Shown one piece after another: positions 36,554 to 47,843 of a stretch of DNA of 64,000 nt (position 1 is its first letter; each line of letters starts with the position of its first letter). The notes beneath the pieces were generated by a model. The model was not told where the DNA came from. It saw only the letters and a list, made by a program, of their open reading frames with translations, and ran no database searches. The DNA is from Bagarius yarrelli (taxonomy: Eukaryota > Chordata > Actinopteri > Siluriformes > Sisoridae): positions 856,055 to 920,054 of the forward strand of contig VCAZ01000106.1 of NCBI GenBank assembly GCA_005784505.1. The letters are read 5' to 3'. Made by a program: the position numbers and the translations under genes.

Positions 36554-39500
36554 CTAGACTACCGTGCTTTTCGTCCCAATGTACGGCCGAGCAAACTCAA
36601 CAAAATCGTCGATTAGGACTGGCCACGCCCCTAGTAAACAAGGAGTGAGAAAGGAATCACTCACAGTGATGCAATAAGTTTATCAAAGTCAACTGTACCT
36701 GCTATTAAACTCATTATTTTATAAGAATATACCTGAAAAGTAATGCAATGGATACAAACAGATAGGTGGAAAGAGGCAGAGACCCCTGATCTCTGTTTGG
36801 CCTGTAGAATCACTGAATGTTATAGGAATCATTAAGTGTAAATAATAAAGGAAGAGGTTGCAGACCTTCCTCGTCATAGTTGGACATGTCATCAGTGATC
36901 ATGGTGCTGAAGTCCAACAAGAGGTTCCAGGTGTCTTTGGGAATGGATCTCTTATGGTGCTCCTGCAGGACAGAAGAAATTTCAACATAGAAAATTTCAA
37001 AATTAAAAGATTTTAGTATATGGAAGAGATGTGGCCTTTGCGGCTGTTAGACAAAAAAAATAGAGGCAGGGCCTTTAGTCGGAGTGAAGGAAGAGTGGCC
37101 TATAGAGCTGTCAATCACGTTAAAGGAGGTGTGGCCTATAAGTCTGTCAATCACATCAAAGGAGCATGATCTTTAAATCTGTCAATCAGCTCAAAGGTGG
37201 TGTGGCCTATACATCTATCAATTAATCATTAGGGAGGGATGATCTATAAATCTGTCAATCAGATCAAGGGAGGTGTGGCCTAAACACCCATCAATCAAAC
37301 ATAAGGGAGGCATTATCTATAAATCTGTCAATCAGCTCAAGGGAGGTGTGGCCTAAACATCCAGTAATCAATCATAAAGGGGGCTCAGTCCATCAATCAC
37401 TTAGTGAAGATGAAAAAGATGTGGCTTAGGAATCTGTCAGTCACTATTATTACACACTTACCACTAAAAATTTATTCCACAGGTCGAGGAATTTAAACCG
37501 TCCTGCCAATACTAAATTCCAGTAGGCTATCGCCATTTCTAAATCTGGGGGGAAAAAATGTAAGGGAAGATTATTTAAAAAAAAAAAAAAAAAAAAGCAC
37601 CACATAACAAATCTACAGAAAGGAGGAAGTAATAAAGCGAGTCGTACCCAAGCCTTTCTGTCCAGGATTCTTTGCAAAGTTGAAAGTAAACTGATAGAAG
37701 TCTTTAAATTTGCCTTGATCTTTTAACTCCTGCTCCATTTTCGGTAACTGTGCTTTAAGCTTCTCTATGCTGTCACATCTGAAGACAAAAATTTGATTAA
37801 CGGACCAGATATAAAAATTTGTCTGAATAAGGCCATTTATATTGTCATTAGAACAAAATCCTACCCCTGCTCAGTCATCCCGTCCATAAATTCTTGCTTG
37901 GAGAACTCGCACTGCGTTGCGGCGTGAAACTTCCAGGCTATTAGGAGCACACTTATACTGGCTGGATCCAGACCCAGATCATCACAGAACTGCTGAATGC
38001 CATCTATACCGATCTTATTGTCATCGTGGGGATCTGGTTTATTTAGAAGGGAAAAAATCATAATAATAAATTGATTGTTTTAACATTCTAGACTGGGGAA
38101 AAGTGAATGGATTCCCAGAAAGAAAAAACAGAACACAAAGATCTGTGTGTGTGTGTGTGTGTGTGTTTCAGTAGTCCCACTGAAAAAGTTCAAAGGCACA
38201 AGTGGAATTAGTTTTTTGGGTTTTTTTGAGCTGTGCAATTTTATCCAACTAATTTTTTTATTTATTTTTTTTGCAAAACTGAGCAATTATTGTGAAGCCC
38301 CGCCTAAAATGCAACAAGTACGTCAGCAACAGCAATTATGTCACAGAAAAAAAATTAATTTAAAAAAAAAAAAATCACCATTTGAGAACATGCAAAACAT
38401 TTCACCTGATGATTTTCACAAAGACAGAGTTAAACTGTGTTACACAGCATGCAATAAATTTTGCAACTTCCAGGTACTTCCGGGATTTTGCACCGTCTGA
38501 CACAAACTATTAATGATTGCAAATTCAACTGATTCCCGTCCACGCTGTGAGCCGGGCAATTTTATCCAATCACAGTGACTTTTTTTCATTGTAAAGCCCA
38601 CCAACGCCAACCAAAAAAAAAAAAAAATTACCATATAAGAACATGCAAAACAAACTGTGTTGCACAGCATGCACTAAATCCTGCAACTTTTTAGTTTCTA
38701 ATGTCCATAAGTTCTACAGCAATCACTGTGTTATCATGGCTACCTATTCCATGATTGGTGGTTCTGTACCTCTGTAGCGATTGTAAAGCTGCTCTAGCTT
38801 TCTCCTGTCGAACAGTCCTTTCAGATTCTGTATGTAGAGTTCAGGATTCTGGAAGAAGTTGTCTGTGGCCACCTCTAGTTTCCAGTCATTCTGGACCAGG
38901 CAATTCAACGCTGTTTTCTCGTTTGACTGAGTGAAAATCATGAACTGGCGAACTTTATCCTTCTGCGAGGATTTCAGCTTGTTCTGTTGGAAAAGAAAAA
39001 ATACCAACTAAGATATTTGGTTAAACTTTCCCCACCTGGCCGCACTGTATGCTGGGATTTAAAGTCTTGAGATACTGATGAGTTCGCTGTTAATTCATCA
39101 TTTTTACCCTCTTGATTTTAACTAGGCTAGAAATGACCCAATGTGACGTCAGTGAGGCTCAAGTGCTAACTTGTCAGAGGAAAAACAAAACTACCACGTG
39201 AACAAATTTATTCGCGCCAGAATCAGTAAACACATGGGGAAAAGTTCGAGATTCACTTGTTTATATTTGGACGATTTTAATGCAGGCCTGTTAGGATGCC
39301 ATTTAACTGCATGTCATGTGGTAAAGCTTAGCGTTTAATAATGTATATTAAAAAACAAATCTACAATCAGTAACATTTCACTGACAATAATATTATCAAA
39401 TGAAGGCATTAACAGAGCTGTTCTGCTACAACCGGACAGGGGGACATTTTTAAAATTAGTGTAAATCGCGTATTTTAATTGAAGCTACCGCGATAAGCAT

Positions 39501-39819
39501 GGCCCTATACCAAATACCTTGCTGTTCCCTACACATGCGCACTACGTATACAGTACAATAATGGCACGCGAGTTCGATCTTAGTGCACTTTATGTGCATT
39601 TACGATTCAGCCCACGAGCTTTGACTGCTCTTGTTGCTTAGCTAGCGACCTCTCCACTCACTCCGGCAGCTTTTTTGCTCTGTCTAAATTCCTAAACCAT
39701 CGCAAAACAGATCTCAGGTGGAGTTTCAGCGTCGAACAGAAGTCTGCGCTGACAAAAAGAAACAAACCGCCGCGTGTTCATTATTCTAGTTTTTTTTTTT
39801 TTTTTTTTTCATTTACCAT
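36554..39819 (-). CDS. dcun1d1: DCN1-like protein 1 (cullin neddylation co-E3), complete
   Basis: DCUN1D1 helps UBC12 transfer NEDD8 to cullins, activating cullin-RING ubiquitin ligases. Minus-strand exons are 39819-39817 (ATG only), 38983-38770, 38033-37865, 37778-37648, 37544-37462, 36962-36866 and 36630-36554 (TAG), 774 nt or 257 residues (human 259). Residues 2-13 read NKLKSSQKDKVR. The UBA-like domain covers roughly residues 8-45, and the cullin-binding DCUN1 (PONY) domain about 60-245, with KIGIDGIQQFCDDLGLDPAS, MAIAYWNLVLAGRFKFLDLW and the C-terminal YDEEGAWPVLIDDFVEFARP. Phases join at all six introns. The insert found in human after PELYI is altered (QNLKGLF). Paralogue dcun1d2 is the only close alternative; the sequence is nearer DCUN1D1. 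Confidence 0.95.
37088..37440. repeat. Degenerate tandem repeat of about 36 bp in a dcun1d1 intron
   Basis: Around ten units carry 'aggtgtggcctata' alternating with 'gatctataaatctgtcaatc'. The sub-motif TCAATC recurs at 37111, 37147, 37182, 37218 and 37255, about every 36 bp. It fills most of the intron between exons 36866-36962 and 37462-37544. Confidence 0.8.
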
Positions 39820-41755
39820 GTTTGTGATTTCCAGACTCCCTCTTCCGCTTTCCCCCTCTCGCCCGTCATCCACTTCCGATCATGCGCAGTACAACTCTAA
39901 CCGCCCCTTCATTCATAGACAGGTAGAGACGAAAGTTTGGGGGAAAAGGCCTAAATATATTGTTGATGTTTATATATATTCATAATTGAATAAAAACATA
40001 ACACATCATACATAAATTCTATACTAAAGAGTTTAACAACAGTAAAACGTTAATTAAAAAACAATTGTTTAAAACAAGTAACATTCAATGTATTAAAGGA
40101 GCAATTGTTCTTATTCTTATACTAAAATTCTTATTTATTATTATTATTATTAATGCAGAAAATATAATATATAAAACATTGTAAAAAAAAAATCAGGTCC
40201 CATCATGTACCTGGTAATACTACTACTACTACTACTTTAATGACAGCTTGCATCACTTGGTATTGAATTACCACCATCTTCTGGAGCTTTCCACATCCCA
40301 TCAGCATCTCTACATCCATTCGTAATCTATACTTGCTTACTCCTAATCAGAATCAAATGGATCTGCTGTAGCATATCCCAGCTGTAACTGGGCGAAAAGC
40401 AGAGGTACAACCTGGACAGGTTAACAGTCCATCACAGGACCACATATAGACAAACACCCCCCCCACACACACACACACCTATTGGCAATTTAGAATCACC
40501 AGTCAACCTAACATGTTTTTGGACTGTGGGAAGAAGCCGGAGAACCCGGAGTAAACCCACACAAACACGGGCAAAACATGCAAACTGCACACAGAAAGAC
40601 CCCTGCTGGGGGAACAAACCTTAAAGCTTTTTGCTGTAAAGCGCCAGTGCTAATCACTAAGCCATCGTGCCTATCAGCATCTTGTTTTTCATTTTCCTGT
40701 TATTTGTCCCATTTTAGTTAATATGTCCGCTCCTACTTCAGCCCTTGTTCTTTAACCTGTGTCCTGTTAATCCTATTTCATCCATTTTTTTTACAATTAT
40801 CATCCTGTGTATTTTATATGTTGAGCAATACACAAGTACATGTTCTACATTTGGCACTGATCACTGGTTAGTCCTGTTAGGTGTTTTCCAATCGTATGAT
40901 GTTTACTATACTCTTTAACGTGCTGTGTCCTTTTCTTAATCTGGTTTAAAATAAATACCCTAGGAAACAATTGCAAATGATTGCAAATCTAAGTTCTTGA
41001 TTCGGAGGGTAAAGCATTTAAATACAATACATGAATCTAATTGGTCGGACGGTATTTACAATTTTCTTTAAAAGCATGGTTGTGACTAGGGCTGTGTAAT
41101 GGCAAAGGCCTCACGATACAATACATGGGCCATGAGATTTTATTTCACGATATATTGCAATACAAAACATATCACAATACATTGCACTACCTTAAAATGC
41201 TTGTCTTAATATATTATTAACTATATAACATTCTGATTTTGTATTTGTTCAATGATAAAAAACAAATCAAAATAAAAAATTAGTTTTGTTATCTGTTTAT
41301 TTACATGATCAAAGCATTAACCTGGATTAAGTTTAATTAAAACGCAAGTTTATAATAATAATAATAATAATAATATTTAAATCTGCAAAACGAGGCTAAT
41401 GGCAATAAATTACAACTTTTTAAAAACTAACAATTAATAAAATATTGAATTTACATTATGACAAAATTATTTTACATTTTGACGGCTACACTCAGCGGAG
41501 ACCCCGTAGCGGTTCCATCACACCTCTGCACTGCGGCAATATCGCTGCGCTTCGTCAAATAGTTCAGGCATAGCAAAGAACACTGTGTATCTTAATTTCA
41601 AAAAACAGCTTTTCACAATAACATTAAGCGTAATTAATACATATTTTTACAATGTTCTTAAAATCTTCCCCACGTCCCTGTGTTGTTGTTTTTCTTTTTG
41701 TTGCCCCCGAACTAATTCCTAGCTGCACGCGGGCTCCGTGATGAAATAGTTCCGG
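39820..41755. other. Divergent intergenic region between dcun1d1 and eif4a2
   Basis: The two genes are transcribed away from each other with about 2 kb between start codons. A CpG-bearing stretch at 39820-39910 is the probable dcun1d1 promoter and 5'UTR. Repeat copy 3 follows at 40310-40672. At 41095-41190 lies an AT-rich element with 'acgatacaatacatgggcca' and 'tattgcaatac', related to 53205-53285. No gene is seen. Confidence 0.6.
40310..40672. repeat. Dispersed teleost repeat, copy 3
   Basis: Nearly full copy with 'atcccagctgtaactgggcg', 'tattggcaatttagaatcac', 'acccggagtaaacccacaca' and a tail resembling the copy at 634-990. It includes a C run and a CA run at 40458-40480. Confidence 0.75.
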
Positions 41756-41796
41756 TTAAATAAAACTCGACTGAGATTCACGCGCTCTTCCTTTCC
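41756..41796 (+). promoter_or_regulatory. Core promoter of eif4a2 with TATA-like box and 5' TOP-like start
   Basis: A TATA-like 'ttaaataaaa' at 41756-41765 lies about 25 bp before the pyrimidine run 'ctcttcctttcc' (41785-41796). The ATG is at 41825. If transcription starts at C41785 the mRNA would begin with a terminal oligopyrimidine tract, as in many translation-factor mRNAs controlled by mTOR and LARP1. Position is seen; function is inferred. Confidence 0.45.
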
Positions 41797-41824
41797 GAGT
41801 GAATGCCGAAGTCGAAAACGGATC

Positions 41825-44800
41825 ATGTCTAGCGGTTCTGCTGATTATCACAGGTGTGTGCTGGTTTAATCAGCCGTCAGGGGTTAATTTAAAACGGATA
41901 AATAGACACTTTGCTCAGAGCGACTTAGAAATTAGATCACGGTGAATGCGAGGGGTTTTTTTTTCTCCCGTTATGGTGGTTGCTAGCGAGGCCGCGCGTT
42001 CTATTCCTTGGCCTACGTACCACCCATAGCTAGTTCGCACGCGACATAGCTCACTAGATAAGTGGCTTGCGAAGTTAATTTAAGTTACGCTGGAATATTT
42101 TGTCTAGTTGATAAATATATAATTGTGCAGCATAAATATATATGTAAAATATTAGTATAATGCGTATACGTTAGTGTCACGCCCGCTCCCCACGCTTACT
42201 CTGAGGCCTGTTAGCTAAGCGTGCTAATGCTGGATGTGTGTCGTTGCTAGACTATAAAATCGCACATTAAGTTTGTAACTTGTAACGGACAAACCTACCT
42301 TTTACACGAGCAGCTTCTATTGTGCCAATTTAGCTCCTGGTTTCATCGGCGATTATTCAGGGCCTCAGAATCATAAACTCCGCCGTATTTGGGCATATAC
42401 GAATGGGCACTACGAAAGGCGCCATTATTATTTCGGGGCCCCAATAGAACGTGTCCGCATTTGTAGGGTGCAGGGGTGCGTTTGGAATCGAGCCCGACAG
42501 AAACCGCCACATTTATTAGTTCCACGTGGCCTTTTAGAAAATGTCCGTTTTAATATTTTGCATGCAATATTCAAAGTTGGAGTTTTTTTTCCCCCCCCCA
42601 ATGTAGCTCCAGAGACCGAGACCATGGAGGGCCAGAGGGTATGGAGCCTGATGGCGTCATTGAGGTAATTGTTTTTTGTTAAGTTGCTACATTGGTTAAT
42701 GATATGGGGTTTAACTATTTTGGAGGTTAATATAAAAAAAAAAAAAGATTGAAAACTTTAGTCCAAGTTGGTTTGCCACAAACAGGTTCTAATAGTTGGT
42801 TAATCAGGATTTATTTAAATAGTCATTGAACAATTAACATTTTTTTCTGCTTATGCAGTTGATTAAATTAAATTGTTAATGGGTAAAACAAGAAAATCGT
42901 GTCATTAAAAAAAATTTAATTGAGCTGCAATTTTATTTGCCAGGAATGAGGCTGTACTTGACAGCATATTTTCTAAGTGCAGTATTGTCCTCTGAACAAG
43001 CACGGGTATATTATAATGTATAGTATTATAGCCTTGCAGTACAGCGCCACGCTGGTTAAATCGTGCTATTGCAAGCATTCCTTTATGCTCCAGAATGTCA
43101 TAATGCATCGGTTCCCAAACTGAAGGGGGCAGAAAAGCTAGTTTGAAGTAGGCAATTTTTTTATTTGGCTGCACTGGAATGTCCTCTATAAAAGGCATTA
43201 AAATGCTCAAATCTATTTTATTTTTTATTTTTTTGGGGGGGGGTCGTCATGTTATTGCAAAAACAGGCCCAGTGACTGTTAATGATCATTAGAAAGACAT
43301 TTTACGTTTTTATTAGTTTTGTGTATTATCTTAGTTAAATGCATTAAAATCTGCATACAATAATATAAATTCCACAAGAGAAGGGTGATTTATTGCAACC
43401 TTCAAAATGTCTGAAACTGGTGGCTCTTCCCATCCCCAACTGGTTTAGTTGGTGTAAATTGTACTTTTAAAGAAATGCTACTGTCTTATCTACCCGAAGC
43501 ATCTGCTTATTCTTATGAAATGTGTGAATTGTACTTTAAAAAAGTACAATTTACACCAACTAAACCAGTTGGGGAACATCTGGATTTGTTTTGTAGAGCA
43601 ACTGGAACGAGATCACGGACAATTTTGATGACATGAACCTGAAGGAGACGCTCCTTCGAGGAATCTATGCTTATGGTTTTGAGAAGCCGTCAGCTATTCA
43701 GCAGCGCGCAATTATTCCTTGCATCAAAGGTAATTGAGAGAAAAACAACCTAAAGATGGCTGTACTACTTGTAAAGAATTAGTGTAATTTATCTCTTCCC
43801 CCTCAAATCTTTCTCAGGATATGATGTCATTGCTCAAGCCCAGTCAGGCACAGGCAAAACAGCCACGTTTGCCATCTCCATCCTGCAGCAGTTGGAGATA
43901 GAGCAGAAAGAGACCCAGGCTCTGGTCCTGGCGCCGACCCGTGAGCTTGCTCAGCAGGTATGCTGTACCTGAGGTCATGATAAACTTAAGTGTGTCTCAG
44001 ACCAAGGCGGCATATTTGGGGCTCAAAGAAAGGTACAATTTTGCTCTTCTTCCTGCCAATGTAACTGTGGACTCGTTTATTGTATTTAATGTTCAGCAGG
44101 AAGACAGTATCTTTAATTTAATTAAAATTTGTGAACTTTTTTAAATTGATACTTTTTGGCTTTTTTTTGTTGGTTGGTTTTTTGTTTTTTCAATTCAGTT
44201 GAATTCTATTATTAAAGAGAGAACGTATTCAGGGAACCTTTTCGTTTCACATTTTCTTGGTTTTGACCAGTCTAGCAGAAGTGATTCTAAGACCAGTGCT
44301 TAATTTCTACCATATGTGACATCTTATTTAGGTCTTTTTTGTGTCTGCACAGATTCAGAAGGTCATCTTGGCCTTGGGCGACTACATGGGTGCATCGTGC
44401 CACGCCTGTATCGGCGGTACCAATGTACGCAACGAGATGCAAAAGCTTCAAGCCGAAGCGCCGCACATCGTTGTGGGGACTCCAGGGCGTGTGTTTGACA
44501 TGTTGAACAGGAGGTTCCTCTGTAAGTTCTCATCTCGTCAGTGAATAACCTGCTTGTTGGAATTGAGTATGAAATGATGGTATACCATCTTTCGGGACTG
44601 ACTCATCATGGAGATGCTTTTTATTTTTACTGATCATATCTCTGTCCAGATTGATGCTTGTTGCATAGATTACATTTTTGAAAAATGTTCATAGGGGTTT
44701 TTTTTTGTTTGTTTTTTTTTAAGCTCCTAAATGGATCAAGATGTTCGTCCTGGACGAAGCAGATGAAATGCTGAGTCGTGGTTTTAAGGATCAGATCTAT

Positions 44801-47266
44801 GAGATCTTCCAAAAACTCAGCACAAATATTCAAGTAAGTTGGGGTTCTAGCAGGAATGAAAGTCCAGCGGGTTAAGGCATGTGTTGTATATTGGATACAA
44901 CGATTCCTATTTTTGCTTTGTAGTACAGGGTTTTTTGTCTTCTTTCCCTTCCATCCAAAAGAACTGTGCTTAAATTACAGAATCCAGATCTCCTGGTTTA
45001 TGTAATAATGCTAGCAGAGTGAACGCATGGAAGAAGACGAACGTGCCCTGTGCCGAAAATGAAATGCGGTCGGACCTCTTTCTTAATGTCCGGTGACCTT
45101 TGTTTCAAGGTTCAGTGCAACAGTTTTCTTTAAATGAGAAGAGGGGAATAAAAAGATGCGCATTCATAGCTAAATTGGAGCATCTCAATGAACCTTTAGT
45201 CTTATTCGACATTTTATTTTTTACACAAAAATTGCCATAATATAAAATGATCATGGGGATCCCTTTGTGTGTAATTGCTATTGCAGAAAAAAAGGATAAG
45301 GAGTAGAAGAGTAAAGGAACCCACACAGGAAGTAACCTTGCATCTTGGTTGGTTTGCGTTTAGGTGGTGCTCCTTTCGGCCACCATGCCTGCCGAGGTCT
45401 TGGACGTGACCACAAAGTTTATGCGTGAGCCTGTGCGCATTCTGGTGAAGAAAGAAGAACTTACCCTTGAGGGTATCAAGCAGTTCTATATCAATGTAGA
45501 AAGAGAGGTGATTACACACACACACCTGTTAAAACGTTTGTAAACCCCTTCTTTACCAAAAGCACCATGCCAAAATCAGCAGGTCTGAACCATTTCACGT
45601 TTAGTCCTGTTGATCATGCTGGTACGGTACATCATGAAGAAGGAACAGCAAAAACCACAGTGTCAGAAATGAGACCTGAAGGGACCTCTTTCTTAATGTC
45701 CTGTGTCCTGCGTCTCAAGATCCTGTGCTACACTTTATTACAGTATTCCTAAGGTTTTATTATTGGCACTGAATGCGTTTCTCTGTGTTTAGGAATGGAA
45801 GTTGGACACACTCTGTGATCTGTATGAGACATTGACGATCACCCAGGCCGTCATTTTCTTGAACACAAGAAGGAAGGTGGACTGGCTCACTGAGAAAATG
45901 CATGCCAGAGATTTCACAGTGTCTGCGCTGGTAAGAACTTGAATCCTATTGTCTGCAAGTTTATATTATTACACCTGCTGGTTGGGGCTGGTATGAAATG
46001 ATGGCATACCATCTTTCGGGACTGACCATGATGGAGACAATCTTATTTTACTGATCATACTGAACCAGCTACTTATTCAGAAGTTAATCTGGAGATGTAC
46101 ACTGACGTCAGTTTTGCAGGGTTTTTTTTTCTAATGACCTAAGTAAATGGCAAATATATTGAAGTGGACTTAAAGTAGTAAATATGCATAAACTAAGCTG
46201 GAAATATTACTTACTAATTTACTTGATATTTGAAAATTCTGCCATTTGGCAGACGTCCTTATCCAGAGCGACTGAAAATTTGTTATTCTGGGGCCCAGCA
46301 GTGGTACCTTTTTGTGAGGTTGGGAATGAAACCCACTCTTTTTATCAGCGCCCTGAACACATCCTACGTTAAGCCTTGGACAACCTTAGAGGTGGTGTGT
46401 ATTTGCATCACTCATCATTGGCCTGTTAGAATTACGCTTATTTTGTATTCTGATTTGAGTTTGTAAAAACATCACATTAAATTTGTAAACTGATCACTGA
46501 CATTTACAGACAAAGCCTTCTATTATACTGGGATGTTTGGGTCCTTTATGCAGAGCTTCTACTATTATAAATTAATAGTACATTTCAGAAAGTAAAATTG
46601 TAAAATGAAACCATGGATTACAGCTTATGGGTGATGAAAACCATCTGCTATTGATTTAATCAAAATGGCACAATTGTACAGCTCAAGATTAACTTCTGGT
46701 AGCTTGTGTGACGTGACGAATCATGGATGAATCGACAAACAGAAACTACAAATCTTTTGGGTTTTGTTCCCCTGCAGCACGGAGACATGGATCAAAAAGA
46801 GCGTGACATCATTATGCGGGAATTTAGGTCTGGATCTAGCAGAGTGCTGATTACTACCGATTTGTTGGTGAGTCCTGATTGTCCAGTCTGAATCTGTCTA
46901 ATGCAGGAATTATTTGGTTGGGGTGTCTAGATTAACAAGCTGTACATGTTTGATTTAGGCTCGTGGTATTGACGTGCAACAAGTTTCCCTTGTTATCAAC
47001 TACGACCTTCCGACAAACCGAGAGAACTATATTCATAGGTAAGGTGCACTATCGCAGTCACAGCCTCTGGAGGCCATTTTAAAATGAAACCGAGATCTAA
47101 AAACTTCCTTTTCCTGCACAGGATTGGCCGTGGAGGTCGTTTCGGCAGAAAAGGTGTCGCCATTAATTTTGTTACTGAAGAGGACAAACGGATCCTTCGA
47201 GACATTGAGACGTTTTACAACACCACCGTGGAGGAGATGCCCATGAACGTGGCCGATCTGATTTAA
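41825..47266 (+). CDS. eif4a2: Eukaryotic initiation factor 4A-II, complete
   Basis: eIF4A2 is the DEAD-box ATPase of eIF4F that unwinds 5'UTRs and also acts with CCR4-NOT. Exons: 41825-41853, 42613-42664, 43597-43729, 43818-43957, 44353-44521, 44724-44833, 45364-45507, 45793-45930, 46778-46867, 46959-47038 and 47122-47266 (TAA). They total 1230 nt, 409 residues (human 407). Motifs in order: Q motif around AIQQ (exon 3), motif I AQSGTGKT and Ia APTRELAQQ (exon 4), Ib TPGR (exon 5), DEAD in VLDEADE (exon 6), SAT (exon 7), [10 protein letters not shown] (exon 8), V TTDLLARGID (exons 9-10), [10 protein letters not shown] (exons 10-11). The N-terminus ([20 protein letters not shown]) is eIF4A2-like rather than eIF4A1 or eIF4A3. 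Introns host snoRNAs, as in mammals. Confidence 0.98.
43434..43574. repeat. Perfect 35-bp inverted repeat in eif4a2 intron 2
   Basis: The left arm 43434-43468 begins 'ccccaactggtttagttggt'. The right arm 43540-43574 is its exact reverse complement, with 71 nt between. The right arm also pairs locally with 'aattgtacttt' just before it. It ends 22 nt before the acceptor of exon 3. It may be a small MITE; no clear target duplication flanks it. Confidence 0.9.
44567..44639 (+). ncRNA. snord2: C/D box snoRNA SNORD2-like, copy A (eif4a2 intron 5)
   Basis: A C box 'atgatgg' lies at 44574-44580 and a D' box CTGA at 44598-44601, preceded by the guide 'catctttcgggac'. A C'-like 'catggag' follows, then a D box CTGA at 44630-44633. 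Ends GTATGA / TCATAT can form the terminal stem. Human EIF4A2 carries SNORD2 (snR39B) in an intron with the same 'atctttcgggactga' guide, a 28S rRNA 2'-O-methylation guide. Confidence 0.88.
45000..45125 (+). ncRNA. H/ACA-like snoRNA candidate (eif4a2 intron 6)
   Basis: Two hairpin-capable halves are separated by an H-box-like 'aaatga' at about 45057-45063, and an ACA lies at 45120-45122, three nt before the proposed 3' end. The 3' half holds 'ggacctctttcttaatgtcc', nearly repeated in the next intron. Mammalian EIF4A2 introns host SNORA63, SNORA81 and SNORA4; I cannot say which this is. Limits are approximate. Confidence 0.6.
45600..45735 (+). ncRNA. H/ACA-like snoRNA candidate (eif4a2 intron 7)
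   Basis: It shares 'ggacctctttcttaatgtcc' with the candidate in intron 6 and has an H-box-like 'aaatga' near 45667 and an ACA at 45730-45732, three nt from the proposed end. It is probably a diverged duplicate of that candidate. Limits are approximate and the rRNA target is not assigned. Confidence 0.6.
45991..46060 (+). ncRNA. snord2: C/D box snoRNA SNORD2-like, copy B (eif4a2 intron 8)
   Basis: The ends GTATGA (45991-45996) and TCATAC (46055-46060) are exact complements. The C box 'atgatgg' is at 45998-46004, the D' CTGA at 46022-46025 after the guide 'catctttcgggac', the C' 'tgatgga' at 46029-46035 and the D box CTGA at 46051-46054. It is the better-formed of two copies with the same guide. 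Confidence 0.9.
46235..46370 (-). mobile_element. SINE fragment in eif4a2 intron 8
   Basis: The blocks 'gccatttggcagacgtcctt', 'atccagagcgactgaaaatt' and 'ctggggcccagcagtgg' match the minus-strand SINE copies, with an internal deletion. Confidence 0.7.
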
Positions 47267-47837
47267 ACCTCTGGAGAGTTGTTTTTTTTTAATGCAGGGA
47301 TAGCTACAGAATAATCACTTGCATTCTTGCGCTTTTCATTGGAAGAATTAAAAAAAAAGCCTGTTTTTCTCCTCAATGCTGGCTGTGGCTCAGACTTGCA
47401 GATTTAAAACGATACGTGACGTGACTTTCCTGTGTGGACGGCTGTGGGCGTCGTACTGGTGTGTGCTGGTAACGCCGTTTACAGAAAAATGGGGTGTTTC
47501 AATGTGTTCTATATCAGGTATTTTCTCCCTAGTATATTCAAAATATCCGTGTTAGATGTTCTTCATCGTTTAGTAATTTACTTGTGGACTAAAAGATACA
47601 AGTGCTGCATCAAGTCTGCCAATTATGTTATGCTAACATACGTGTGCAGTTTAACTTGGTTCACTCTTTCACTCCTCCCCGTCAGTAAAAGGCACTTTTT
47701 TTTTTTTTTTTTTTTTTTTTTTGTTTCGAATGTATTGATTGTATATTGTTTTAAGTACTTCTTTGTGTGAAGTCCTCTTCAGGAGTGAGTCTTAACATTT
47801 AAAGGATTTCAATGTTTCATGTAGTGACTCATTCAAT

Positions 47838-47843
47838 AATAAA
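47838..47843 (+). terminator. Polyadenylation signal of eif4a2
   Basis: AATAAA lies about 570 nt after the stop, in 'caataataaagagg'. A T run of about 23 at 47697-47722 lies within the 3'UTR. Confidence 0.6.

Noticed and set aside
42343..42668. Overlapping open frames on both strands before eif4a2 exon 2
   Set aside because: They lie in intron 1 and the GC-richer 5' region of eif4a2. Only 42613-42664 is coding, in another phase.
43990..44112. Possible third H/ACA snoRNA in eif4a2 intron 4 (ACA near 44103)
   Set aside because: A stem 'ctgag...ctcag' and an ACA are present, but there is no convincing H box placement and no text shared with the other two candidates.
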